57,496 bases of DNA from Cerasibacillus quisquiliarum (lineage in GTDB: Bacteria > Bacillota > Bacilli > Bacillales > Amphibacillaceae): the NCBI RefSeq assembly GCF_014202495.1, contig NZ_JACHHA010000015.1:1-57496 (forward strand), read 5' to 3'. The notes under the pieces were generated by a model. The model made no database searches. It saw only the letters and a list, made by a program, of their open reading frames with translations, and was not told the origin of the DNA. Positions 9,372 to 17,648 of this stretch are shown here, one piece after another. Each line of letters starts with the position of its first letter. Positions within the stretch are counted from its first letter, which is position 1. The translations under genes were made by a program, and so were the position numbers.

Positions 9372-9725
9372 GAAATCACCCTTGTTTTTAATGTAAATAT
9401 TTAGGTGTAATGGCTAAAATATTGTTATATTTATTTTAACATACGAATCATTTACCCCTAGCATCTTATTAAATAAACAGTTAACTTTAGTTTAATAAGT
9501 TGCATTTCAAACTGAAAACCACAAACCATGACTTTTAAAGAAGGACCACCAAATCCTAAGCATAAGCTCCACGAAGAAGTCAAAGATTTTGTTATGCATG
9601 CTAGGTTAAATTTTAGACATGGATGGGAATGTTCATCTTTTTTATTTATTGCTGATATTTATTGCACTATACAACACTTAATTAGAAATGGTATAATTAA
9701 ATTACAAAATTAAGGAGTGAAATAA
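9372..9725. other. Intergenic region with a -10 element and an unsupported short frame
   Basis: The stretch separates nnr from the divergent SnoaL-like gene. A TATAAT at 9692-9697 is a plausible -10 for the latter, although no good -35 is seen. A 61-codon frame at 9528-9713 has no ribosome binding site and matches nothing I recognise. Confidence 0.4.
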
Positions 9726-10085
9726 ATGAATATTCTAAATAAGTATATCAAGGCAACGAATACCCACAATTTCAATGAGGTAAAAAAGTTACTTCACCCG
9801 AAGGCAGTCTATTTTTTTAGTAATAAGACTTGTTCGACGCATGAAGAAATACAGGAATTCTTTGAACACACCTGGTCTGTGATTGAAAATGAAAATTATG
9901 CAGCACAGGATGTGATATGGTTACATGCTGGAACTGAATCAGCAACTTGTACTTATACATATTGTTATGAAGGCTATATTAATGGAAAATATGCGAGTGG
10001 ACAAGGTCGAGCCACAAATGTTTTTTTGAAAGAGTCAGGTGAATGGTTATTAATTCATGAACACTTAAGTCCTTTACCTAAATAG
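9726..10085 (+). CDS. SnoaL-like / NTF2-fold protein
   Basis: The 119-residue protein has the NTF2-like cone fold pattern: an N-terminal helix (LNKYIKATNTHNFNEVKKLL), a HPKAVYFFSNKTCS strand pair, and a C-terminal sheet with GRATNVFLKESGEWLLIHEH. Members are small enzymes or ligand-binding proteins related to DUF4440 and ketosteroid isomerase. The substrate is unknown. A strong site AAGGAGTGA lies 7-8 bp before the ATG, and a TATAAT lies at 9692-9697. Confidence 0.8.
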   Translation: MNILNKYIKATNTHNFNEVKKLLHPKAVYFFSNKTCSTHEEIQEFFEHTWSVIENENYAAQDVIWLHAGTESATCTYTYCYEGYINGKYASGQGRATNVFLKESGEWLLIHEHLSPLPK

Positions 10086-10384
10086 TTGTTAATCCTCTGT
10101 CGAGTTATGGGCTAAAGTTAAATATGATGAAATCCTGAAGATATAAGAGATAATTTTTAAACAGCTTGTGAAGCTACAAGAAACGTTATGGAGTTGGGAA
10201 ACTGACAGACAAATTTGGAGTGGAATGGAAATTTAGCCATGAAGGAAACGAAGAAAATTACTGGCATTACTTCATTTTTTAAATAGTGGGGCAAGGAGAA
10301 ACGTTATTCCTTGTCCCGTTATTAGTCATTTATTCTTAGTGCATAAACCTATTAACACCAATTGACATGAAGGTAGCGATCCGA
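10086..10384. other. Intergenic region with a possible coding remnant and a hairpin
   Basis: At about 10160-10280 short frames such as LQETLWSWETDRQIWSGMEI and, in another frame, HEGNEENYWHYF look coding, so a decayed gene is possible but not proven. A hairpin at 10288-10317 (GGGGCAAGGA/TCCTTGTCCC, one wobble) may end transcription of the SnoaL-like gene, though its T-tract is poor. Confidence 0.35.
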
Positions 10385-11083
10385 CTACACTAACAGCAAA
10401 CCATCTAAATCTAGAATTTCTATTTTTCTTTGACCTTTTTGTTTAATATAGCCTTTTTCTTCAAATTGGCTGAATCTACGACTTAATGTTTCAGGAGTTG
10501 TTCCTAAATAAGACGCCAAATCCTTTTTACTCATTGGAAGTTCAAATTCGTGAGTCATCACATCACCTTGACGATCTAAACATTCAGCAAGAAAAAGAGC
10601 GATTCTTGTTTCTACTTTTTCTGTTGCGAAGCGAGTCGTTTGTTTTTCAGCTGTTTCCAGTCTGTTTGCAAATTCATTCAATATTTCCAGGGAAATTGTC
10701 GGATATTTTAATAATAGTTGATGCAAATTCTGTCGTTGAATCATACATATCTCTGTGTCAACCATTGCCTCAGCATAGGCCTCATGAACCGAGTCTTGAA
10801 ATAATGCTAGTTCCCCTGTAAAATCGCCAGGTAACAGAATCCGAATGAGTTGCTCTTTTCCTTCTTCTGTCAACCGATATATTTTTATTTGGCCTTGATG
10901 GACAATATACAAGGCATCCGATTCATCTTCAGCATGGTATAAGATTTCTCCTTTTTTTAAAGAAACACTTTGAACAACACGCATAACCTCATCCATCTGT
11001 TCTTGGGCTAGATGATTAAATATCGGGACGATCGACACACATGCCTCTTGATCATGATGTGAACAAATATGTTTTTTTTCCAT
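10385..11083 (-). CDS. Crp/Fnr family transcription regulator
   Basis: The 232-residue protein has a cyclic-nucleotide-like beta-barrel (about 20-130), a dimer helix and a C-terminal winged helix (about 183-220). The recognition helix reads TPETLSRRFSQFEEKG. Its E198, S201 and R202 match the E-x-x-S-R pattern that reads TTGA half-sites in Fnr proteins. Cysteines are at 7, 15, 113 and 168, with His9-His10 near the first pair. This could support a metal or Fe-S sensor, but the spacing is not that of E. coli FNR. It is the last gene of a chaperone-ATPase-regulator unit, 18 bp after the ATPase stop. Two Fnr-like boxes lie upstream of that unit. Confidence 0.9.
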   Translation of the reverse strand: MEKKHICSHHDQEACVSIVPIFNHLAQEQMDEVMRVVQSVSLKKGEILYHAEDESDALYIVHQGQIKIYRLTEEGKEQLIRILLPGDFTGELALFQDSVHEAYAEAMVDTEICMIQRQNLHQLLLKYPTISLEILNEFANRLETAEKQTTRFATEKVETRIALFLAECLDRQGDVMTHEFELPMSKKDLASYLGTTPETLSRRFSQFEEKGYIKQKGQRKIEILDLDGLLLV

Positions 11084-11101
11084 ATAAACACCTCTTTTTC
11101 T

Positions 11102-12997
11102 TTATAGAACGACCTCATCCGTTTCTAACGTACCACTATTTTTAAGTTTCTTTTTATCACGCTTAAATGCCATCAAACGCATCCCATTTAAAATAACGAC
11201 TAACACACTTGCTTCATGGATAAACATACCCGACGCTAAATGAACGGTACCATTTAATACACCGATCAAGAGGAGTACAACGGTCCCAACAGCGATCCAA
11301 ATATTTTGCTTCATATTACGCATACTTGCCTTTGATAAAGAAAAAGCATGAGAAAATTGTTTTAATTGGTCAGCCATTAAAACGACATCGGCTGTTTCCA
11401 TTGATATGTCAGTCCCACCTTCACCCATGGCAACCCCGATATCAGCTGTTGCTATCGCTGGCGCATCATTAACACCATCACCTGCCATGGCTACTACATG
11501 ACCTTCATCCTTTAATCGCTTTACATATTCAACTTTGTCTTCCGGCAGTAATTCGGCATCGTACGCATCTAAACCTAATTTTTCAGCAACAAGTCTTGCT
11601 GTATATTCATTATCCCCTGTAAGCATCATGATTTTCTTGACCCCATTTTGCCGCATTTCGGATATAGCTTCTTTGGCATCATCACGAATCTCATCAGCGA
11701 TAGAAATAATTGCTTTTATCTCACCTTCTACTGCTACAAAAATGGCCGTATTCCCTTGCTTTTCTCTGTCGACGGCAACGTTTTCTATTTCTTGAGTGAT
11801 AGCAATGTTTTCCTTCTCCATCAATTTTCGGTTACCGATTACAAATAATCGCCCATCAACGGTAGCTCTAATCCCGTTTCCTTTAATTACTTCGCCTTCA
11901 TCTACATCTCCTGATATATCTAGCCCTCGTTTTTTCGCCGCCTGGACAATCGTTCTTCCTAAATGATGTTCAGAAATCAATTCTGCCCGTGCAATGTCTT
12001 TGAATAATTCTTCTGGGTCTTCTGTTCCAAATACGTGATAGTCTGTTACCTCTGGCTTACCTTTCGTTAATGTTCCCGTCTTATCAAATACGACTGTATC
12101 TACTTTAGAGAAGTTATCCATCGCTTCTCCACCTTTAATCAATATACCATGTTTTGCCCCATTACCAATCCCAACAACATTCGACACAGGTGCACCGATA
12201 ACGAGAGCCCCAGGACAAGCTATAACAAGAAACGTAATCGCAATGTGCAAATCACGCGTTAATAGATAAACGAGAAGCGATAAACCGACAACACCTGGTG
12301 TATAAATAGCCGCAAATTTATTTAAAAACTTCTCGGTTTTTGATTTAGATTCTTGCGCCTCTTCAACGAGCTCAATAATCTTAGCAAAAGTCGTGTCATC
12401 GCCTACTTTTTCAGCAATCAATTCGACATAACCACTATCGACAATCGTACCACTAAATACAGCATCTTTCATTTTTTTACGAACAGGGATCGATTCACCT
12501 GTAATTGCTGCTTCGTTAATGGAAGCCTCACCAGCAATAATTTCGCCATCAACTGGAATCTTCCCACCCGCATGAACAATTAATCGTTCACCTTGATTAA
12601 CTTCTTCAGCAGGAATCGTCTCATGGACACCATTTCGAATCACAGTCGCTTCCTGTGGCGCCATATCAACGAGTTCTTTTAAGGAAGAACGTGTTTTTTC
12701 TAATGTGCGTCCTTCTAAATAGTCACCAAACATAAATAAAAACGTCACAACAGCAGATTCAACAAACTCTTGAATAAAAAGTGCCCCAATAACAGCAATC
12801 GTCACGAGTAATTCGATGCTAAAAGCTTTCATTTTTAGCGCCTGATACGCCTTTAAAGCAATGGGAACACCCGCTACCACAGTAGCTAAAATAAGTGCGA
12901 TATTTTTAAAGTCCCCACCAATCAAAAACGCCGATACAATTAAGATAAACGAAATAAGGGTTATTTGGTTTTTATATCTGTTAATAAATAGTTGCAT
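11102..12997 (-). CDS. P1B-type heavy-metal transporting ATPase
   Basis: The 631-residue membrane pump exports (or imports) transition metals. Visible are the actuator motif TGES, the phosphorylation motif FDKTGTLTKGKP (Asp near residue 305), the hinge GDGVNDAPAIA and eight expected helices. The metal-site helix reads IACPGALVIGAPVSN, so it has CPG where many family members have CPC. There is no N-terminal metal-binding domain; a separate CPTC protein is encoded just upstream. The ATG at 12997 is chosen because AGGAAG lies 8 bp before it; an in-frame TTG 66 bp earlier has no such site. Zn, Cd, Cu and Co are all possible substrates. Confidence 0.9.
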   Translation of the reverse strand: MQLFINRYKNQITLISFILIVSAFLIGGDFKNIALILATVVAGVPIALKAYQALKMKAFSIELLVTIAVIGALFIQEFVESAVVTFLFMFGDYLEGRTLEKTRSSLKELVDMAPQEATVIRNGVHETIPAEEVNQGERLIVHAGGKIPVDGEIIAGEASINEAAITGESIPVRKKMKDAVFSGTIVDSGYVELIAEKVGDDTTFAKIIELVEEAQESKSKTEKFLNKFAAIYTPGVVGLSLLVYLLTRDLHIAITFLVIACPGALVIGAPVSNVVGIGNGAKHGILIKGGEAMDNFSKVDTVVFDKTGTLTKGKPEVTDYHVFGTEDPEELFKDIARAELISEHHLGRTIVQAAKKRGLDISGDVDEGEVIKGNGIRATVDGRLFVIGNRKLMEKENIAITQEIENVAVDREKQGNTAIFVAVEGEIKAIISIADEIRDDAKEAISEMRQNGVKKIMMLTGDNEYTARLVAEKLGLDAYDAELLPEDKVEYVKRLKDEGHVVAMAGDGVNDAPAIATADIGVAMGEGGTDISMETADVVLMADQLKQFSHAFSLSKASMRNMKQNIWIAVGTVVLLLIGVLNGTVHLASGMFIHEASVLVVILNGMRLMAFKRDKKKLKNSGTLETDEVVL

Positions 12998-13079
12998 CCT
13001 CACCACTTCCTTTCTATCTTCATCATAAAAGGTCCTGGCAAATAAAGAATTGACCACCGTCAAGTTTTGTGTTTAAGAT

Positions 13080-13131
13080 GCTCTACCCGTTACGGTTCTC
13101 GCTGTTCCCATGAGTTCGCATCGGGTAGAGC
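13080..13131. other. Hairpin in a structured GC-richer intergenic segment
   Basis: A perfect 10-bp stem, GCTCTACCCG with CGGGTAGAGC, encloses a 32-nt loop. It lies in a segment (about 13064-13215) that is richer in GC than its surroundings and holds further small dyads such as GTCGA/TCGAC. It separates the metallochaperone from the ATPase gene. It could be a processing site, an attenuator or a relic of a small mobile repeat. Confidence 0.5.
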
Positions 13132-13217
13132 GCCATACTCGTTACATCTCCGCTATTTTCTCAACTTCGCGTCAAATGTCGAGCTCATTCGACTTGCTCC
13201 GATTTTAAAAACAAAAA

Positions 13218-13257
13218 CTGGAGCGCCCACTAGTTAAATAACATTTGACAGCTCCAG
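13218..13257 (-). terminator. Terminator after the metallochaperone gene
   Basis: On the minus strand CTGGAGC and GCTCCAG form a 7-bp stem with a 26-nt loop, followed by TTTTTGTTTTT. It lies about 10 bp after the chaperone stop codon. It would make the small upstream gene more abundant than the ATPase unless readthrough occurs. Confidence 0.65.
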
Positions 13258-13265
13258 TTGTTAAA

Positions 13266-13487
13266 TTATGAAACCTTTGTGCCTTTCACAGTGTATCCAA
13301 GCTTTTCGATAATCGTTTCTAATTCACCATGTTCAACGACCTTTTCATCGAACTCTGCTTTTACTTTACTTGAGTTAAAGAGTACTTTTACCATATCAAC
13401 ACCGTCTTGATTTGTTAATGCTGTTTCTATTTTTTTAACACAAGTTGGGCATGTTAACGGTTCTAATTGAAAGACTGCTTTTGTCAT
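13266..13487 (-). CDS. Heavy-metal-associated (HMA) domain metallochaperone, CopZ-like
   Basis: The 73-residue protein is a single HMA ferredoxin-like domain. The metal-binding motif is CPTC in the loop LTCPTCVKKIETAL, followed by the conserved DGVDMVKVLFNSSKVKAEFD and a C-terminal EKLGYTV. It should bind Cu(I) or another soft metal in the cytosol and pass it to the ATPase encoded downstream, which lacks such a domain. AAGGAGGAATAAAAC precedes the ATG. A Fnr-type box lies 60 bp upstream. Confidence 0.9.
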   Translation of the reverse strand: MTKAVFQLEPLTCPTCVKKIETALTNQDGVDMVKVLFNSSKVKAEFDEKVVEHGELETIIEKLGYTVKGTKVS

Positions 13488-13518
13488 GTTTTATTCCTCC
13501 TTGTTTTGTTCTATCTTT

Positions 13519-13560
13519 ATCTTATCGTCTTTCTTAAAAATAAAAATTGACGTAGGTCAA
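13519..13560 (-). promoter_or_regulatory. Fnr-type box and -10 element for the chaperone-ATPase-regulator unit
   Basis: TTGACGTAGGTCAA (13547-13560) fits the Fnr-family consensus TTGAT-N4-ATCAA, with C/G at the inner positions. On the minus strand TAAGAT (13524-13519) is a fair -10 and predicts a start near 13512. The box centre (13553.5) is then 41.5 bp upstream, the classical class II activation distance. The likely ligand is the Crp/Fnr protein encoded in the same unit. Confidence 0.65.
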
Positions 13561-13586
13561 GTTTGAATAATAATTTTTCAAACAAA

Positions 13587-13628
13587 GTGAGATGAATCAC
13601 AGACTTTTTTAAAAAGCTCTATTATGAT
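13587..13628 (+). promoter_or_regulatory. Second Fnr-type box and -10 element, for the Ric gene
   Basis: GTGAGATGAATCAC (13587-13600) is a symmetric Crp/Fnr half-site pair. TATGAT (13623-13628) is a good -10 and predicts a start near 13635. The box centre (13593.5) is 41.5 bp upstream of it. No -35 box is evident, as expected for a class II activated promoter. Confidence 0.65.
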
Positions 13629-13659
13629 TATGTTAATGATAATGATGGAAGGGACTTAA

Positions 13660-14106
13660 ATGATATTTACAGCTGAACATACACCAGCAGATATTATGAA
13701 AACATTTCCACAGGCCAGTGATTTGTTTCAAAAGCATCGCATTGATTTTTGCTGTGGCGGTGGTAAGCCACTGATAAAAACATTTCCTGAGCGTTATCTT
13801 GATGGGGAAGCGATTTTATCTGAGTTAAATCATGCTTATACAGAATGGAATAAACAGGATCATGACGTTATTGATGGGGAGCAAGTGCCATTATCAAAAC
13901 TTGTCGATCATATTATCAATACACATCATGCCTATTTAAAGCAGGAGCTTCCAGCATTAGGTGAATTTGTTACAAAGATTTTCCGAGTTCACAGCACAAA
14001 CAACCCTCATTTAAGAGAATTATATCATGTGTATCATGAGTTCAAAGTTGAAATGGAAGAACATTCGATTAAATTGCTTCATCAATTCACCTCTATATCA
14101 CCATAA
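13660..14106 (+). CDS. Ric/ScdA-type iron-sulfur repair protein, C-terminally short
   Basis: The protein repairs Fe-S clusters damaged by nitric oxide or oxidants. The N-terminal ScdA_N domain is intact (AEHTPADIMKTFPQASDLF, then RIDFCCGGGKPL with Cys31-Cys32). The di-iron hemerythrin-like domain starts near residue 75 and shows His84 and His111, but the protein stops at 148 residues. Family members are usually near 220-240, so the last helices with the remaining iron ligands are missing. No continuation was found downstream in any frame. It may be a truncated gene or a reduced form. A Fnr box and a matching -10 lie upstream. Confidence 0.85.
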   Translation: MIFTAEHTPADIMKTFPQASDLFQKHRIDFCCGGGKPLIKTFPERYLDGEAILSELNHAYTEWNKQDHDVIDGEQVPLSKLVDHIINTHHAYLKQELPALGEFVTKIFRVHSTNNPHLRELYHVYHEFKVEMEEHSIKLLHQFTSISP

Positions 14107-14249
14107 TTATATTCAATAAAAACGTTCTGTTTATCGATAATTTTATTATACATACGATACATTTCCCACCCTATATTTCTATAATATTCTTCAACACTTT
14201 TCATATTTCCCTCTTATATAATAGAATATAAAATATAAGGAGTGATTTT

Positions 14250-14582
14250 ATGAAAAAAGGATGGTTTATTATTACTGTCGGAATTATCATCATGTTAGTT
14301 TTACTAAGTTTTTTATTAAAAGGCACGACTCATCCCTCTCCAGATACACGCATAATCTTAGAACGTCATTATAAGACATATATTGCACCACCTTGCTTTG
14401 AACAATCTGATCCTGAACCTACGAATTTTTTAGATGAAACGAGTCTGGAAGCAGCTAAAGCAATGAATTTTGCTCCACATGACGCCTGCACCGAAGAAAT
14501 GCTTCAGGGGGAAAAAGAAGCTTGGATTATTTCATTATTGAAAAATAACGGCATTTTATCTAGTAAATGGGATGATTGGTAA
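14250..14582 (+). CDS. Membrane-anchored or secreted protein of unknown function
   Basis: The 110-residue protein begins with MKKGW and one long hydrophobic helix (about 5-24), then a polar exported domain. That domain has two cysteines, one in APPCFEQSDPEP and one in PHDACTEEM, which could form a disulfide outside the cell. I do not recognise the family. ATAAGGAGTGATTTT precedes the ATG and a TATAAT lies at 14217-14222. It sits between the Ric and HemAT genes on the same strand. Confidence 0.7.
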   Translation: MKKGWFIITVGIIIMLVLLSFLLKGTTHPSPDTRIILERHYKTYIAPPCFEQSDPEPTNFLDETSLEAAKAMNFAPHDACTEEMLQGEKEAWIISLLKNNGILSSKWDDW

Positions 14583-14677
14583 TGATATCTTTGTATAACA
14601 TTAATCATTAAACTATTAATTTTTTCTATATTAAACGATATAATGGTATTAATCGTCATCATATAGGGGGGCTTCAT

Positions 14678-15997
14678 GTGTTTTCTTTATTAAAAGTTAG
14701 AGAAAAAAATAACTTACAAGAAACATCATTATTAGCTCTAAGTCAGAAGGCGTTTTCTCATATTCAAATTCCTAATGACTCAGAGCTTGCCATGCAATTA
14801 CAAATGGTTTCATTGACAAGGGAAGATTTTGCTATTGCTAAAGCACTTAAGCCATATGTAGAGAAGGAAATCCAAGGAATTATCGATGATTTTTACAACA
14901 ATTTAGAGCATAATCCAGCTCTTATAAACATCATCAACGAACATAGTTCAATTGAAAGATTAAAAAAGACGTTAAAAAGGCATATTGTAGAAATGTTTTC
15001 AGGTACGATGAATGAACAATTTTTACATAAAAGAAAACAAATTGCGATGATACATGTGAATATTGGCTTAACACAGAAATGGTATATTGCATCATTTGAA
15101 AAAATTTTTGATGGCCTTGTAAACACCATAACTAAATATTTTTCTAATGTAGAAGATCAACTAACAGCGATCAAAGTTATTCAAAAACTACTTAATCTCG
15201 AGCAACAAGTTGTTTTAGAAGCATATGATGAAGAAGTTGAACGGATAAAAAGTGAAGAATCAAAACGAAAGGCCATCATTTTAGACTATTTAGAAACAAC
15301 TGCAAATGAATTTGCTTCGATGGTAGAAGAAACGTCAGATTCCATTCAGAAAATATCTCAGCAACTGCAAATCATTACTAACGATTCAAAACAAGGAACT
15401 GAACTAGCGGGTAGCGCTAAACATGATGCTTTAGAAGGAAATAACCGCCTGTCCGAAATGCGACGTGTATTAGATACGTTGGAATCCAATACGGTAAAAA
15501 CAACCGATGATATGAAGGGACTTGATATAACATCCAAACAAATTAAAGATATAATCGAAATTGTAAAATCCATTGCTGACCAGACGAATCTCCTTGCATT
15601 AAATGCGTCAATTGAGGCTGCAAGGGCTGGACAACATGGACGTGGTTTTGCTGTTGTAGCGGATGAGATTAGAAAGTTATCTGTCCAAACAGCAAGCTCT
15701 GTTACTAAAATTACGAATCTAATCAACCAAACGAATAAACAAATTGATAAAAGTACGGCATCAATGGCTGATGTAGCTCGTTACTTAGAAGATGTCCGAC
15801 ATCAAATGACAAATACAGAACATGCCTTTCATCAAATTAATCAGAGTATGGACAAGACAACTTTAAGTAATGAAAAAATTGAATATCAACTCGAAACGGT
15901 CAGCACCCTGGTACATGATATTGCACAAGCGAATGAGGCCATTCCGCAATCATTGAATCGAATTAAACAACTTATTAATGATATTCAAAAACGATAA
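14678..15997 (+). CDS. hemAT: HemAT haem-based aerotaxis transducer
   Basis: The 439-residue soluble chemoreceptor joins an N-terminal globin-coupled sensor (about 30-190) to a methyl-accepting signalling domain (about 200-439). The proximal haem histidine is probably His126 in KQIAMIHVNIGLTQKWYI. The signalling tip is clear as IADQTNLLALNASIEAARAG and GRGFAVVADEIRKLS. There are no transmembrane helices, as in Bacillus HemAT. The start is a GTG at 14678 behind ATAGGGGGG; the nearby ATG at 14676 is out of frame. A TATAAT occurs at 14639-14644. Confidence 0.93.
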   Translation: MFSLLKVREKNNLQETSLLALSQKAFSHIQIPNDSELAMQLQMVSLTREDFAIAKALKPYVEKEIQGIIDDFYNNLEHNPALINIINEHSSIERLKKTLKRHIVEMFSGTMNEQFLHKRKQIAMIHVNIGLTQKWYIASFEKIFDGLVNTITKYFSNVEDQLTAIKVIQKLLNLEQQVVLEAYDEEVERIKSEESKRKAIILDYLETTANEFASMVEETSDSIQKISQQLQIITNDSKQGTELAGSAKHDALEGNNRLSEMRRVLDTLESNTVKTTDDMKGLDITSKQIKDIIEIVKSIADQTNLLALNASIEAARAGQHGRGFAVVADEIRKLSVQTASSVTKITNLINQTNKQIDKSTASMADVARYLEDVRHQMTNTEHAFHQINQSMDKTTLSNEKIEYQLETVSTLVHDIAQANEAIPQSLNRIKQLINDIQKR

Positions 15998-16028
15998 TAA
16001 ATAATCACTTGGAATATCTTTAACAGCA

Positions 16029-16071
16029 ATGCGACCTAATAATAACCTTTGAGAACGGGATTAGGTCGCAT
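16029..16071. terminator. Strong hairpin after hemAT
   Basis: A perfect 12-bp stem, ATGCGACCTAAT with ATTAGGTCGCAT, encloses 19 nt. It lies between convergent genes. Flanking T-runs are weak, so termination may be only partial. Confidence 0.6.
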
Positions 16072-16142
16072 TAAGATCCAAAACTCATCTTATCTCCTTA
16101 CCACACAATATGACGCAATATTAATCGTTGATTCTACTTTAT

Positions 16143-17006
16143 TTATAATTTTTTAAAATAAATACAATCATTCGCATAGACGTAAACATAACTTCCTCGA
16201 ACAAATACGCGTCCTTTAAGCTGTTTCCCCTTCTCATCGACTAGTTTTATTTTGCCTTTTAGTTTGAACGTTCTCCCTTTTAGTTGGAAGTACATCAACG
16301 TTTGATTGTCGCCTGTTCCGATTAAACCCTTTTTATCAATGGTAAATTGAGATAATTCATGTTGTCCTTGAATACTAAAATTAAATGTCTTGTTTTCTTT
16401 TATGTGAACGAGACGATAATCCAAATCGTAATAATAAAAATAACACTCGTTTGAATTAATCAGATGGAAGGCATCGCAATCAATCATACTATGTTCAGTG
16501 ACACTCCACACCTTTTCACCTGATATTGAGTACGCAACAAAACCATCTTTTCCCATTGGATCATCCCAACCAAAATTGCCAAAAATGCCTTCATCAAAAT
16601 AGCTAACCCATATCGTATCTATTTCATCAATTTGTACTTGAGCAATGCCATCTCCAAGTGTAAACGCATCGATAAGCTGCCCATTCGGATTATATCTCCG
16701 GGCATTACGCTCAATTTTATTCCCTTCTTTTTGACAACGTCCTTGCACGATAAGCAGTGTACCATCAGTAAACAAGTCTACTTCTGTAGGTATTAATGGA
16801 ACATGCTTAAGTTTGATGGATGTCAAGCCTTCCTTGTTAATCATCCTAACCATCCAATCATGTCTTGGAACTGGTCTTTCAAAAAAATCAACTTCTTGCA
16901 TGTCTGTTTCAAGTAACAATAGTGTTCCATCTCTAGAAATTTGCCCATCGACAAAGTTTAAATCTGAATGATAGTCTAATATTTTTTTCATAATTAGTTT
17001 GTCCAA
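16143..17006 (-). CDS. Hypothetical protein, beta-propeller-like
   Basis: The 287-residue protein has repeated short beta blades with turns such as ISRDGTLLLLE, FTDGTLLIVQG, QIDEIDTIWVSY and IDKKGLIGTGD, which suggests a cytosolic WD- or YVTN-like propeller. There is no signal peptide. The start is a TTG directly after the upstream stop, with GAGGGTGAG 3-4 bp upstream; an internal ATG 15 bp later is the alternative. It follows a nucleotidyltransferase-like fragment with no gap, so the two are probably co-transcribed. The function is unknown. Confidence 0.65.
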   Translation of the reverse strand: MDKLIMKKILDYHSDLNFVDGQISRDGTLLLLETDMQEVDFFERPVPRHDWMVRMINKEGLTSIKLKHVPLIPTEVDLFTDGTLLIVQGRCQKEGNKIERNARRYNPNGQLIDAFTLGDGIAQVQIDEIDTIWVSYFDEGIFGNFGWDDPMGKDGFVAYSISGEKVWSVTEHSMIDCDAFHLINSNECYFYYYDLDYRLVHIKENKTFNFSIQGQHELSQFTIDKKGLIGTGDNQTLMYFQLKGRTFKLKGKIKLVDEKGKQLKGRVFVRGSYVYVYANDCIYFKKL

Positions 17007-17510
17007 CTACTCACCCTCTATCTCTTTACTATTATTATTTAGTAGTTCATCTTTTCCTACATTAAATCCTGCAAATAATCTGCCTCCAAAGGGCTCAAGA
17101 ACCATATCTACTAATTGAATAATATGCTGTTTATTTTCTGTCTTAAAAAATTCATCAAAAGAAATAAAGAAATGATGTGCAAGTTCTTTATCATAATCTT
17201 CCAATGTACGTACCAGCCACTTAGACGTACCAACCCATTTACGATTGGTCCGCAATACAAATTCACTGATAGACTCAAGTAAATGACTGGCAATAACAAT
17301 TTCTACTTCACGTTGAGATGATCCGATAAAATCATATAATAAATCGGTGATCATGTATCTTTTCATCATGATTGTTTCGTTACTCCACGGTTTTGGTCCA
17401 TTTTTCAAAAGAACATTCGCTTCTTTCTTAATATTTTTAATAAAGTCATGGTCTTTTAAAACAATACCTTCTGAAATCATTTTTGCCAATGATTGACAAA
17501 TAATTTTCAA
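17007..17510 (-). pseudogene. Nucleotidyltransferase-family protein, C-terminal fragment
   Basis: The 167 residues match, from memory, the C-terminal helical part of a Bacillaceae nucleotidyltransferase family: NGPKPWSNETIMMKRYMITD, a KWLVRTLEDYDKELAHHF segment, and the end VLEPFGGRLFAGFNVGK. The N-terminal catalytic domain with the GS...DxD motif is absent. The first codon is a TTG without a ribosome binding site. It is therefore most likely a 5'-truncated gene. A distinct small helical protein is a less likely alternative. Confidence 0.6.
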
Positions 17511-17648
17511 TTGATTATTTATTCCGTGTTATCAGCGTATTTATAGTGAAAAATTATTACGTTATTGACGATACGATTAGCCGTTAACATAACAAAAGAA
17601 GCGATATAAAGTACGACTCATTAAAACATAACTGTTATCATAAAAAAT

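Noticed and set aside
9528..9713. Possible 61-residue protein before the SnoaL-like gene
   Set aside because: No ribosome binding site and no family resemblance; a decayed fragment cannot be excluded.
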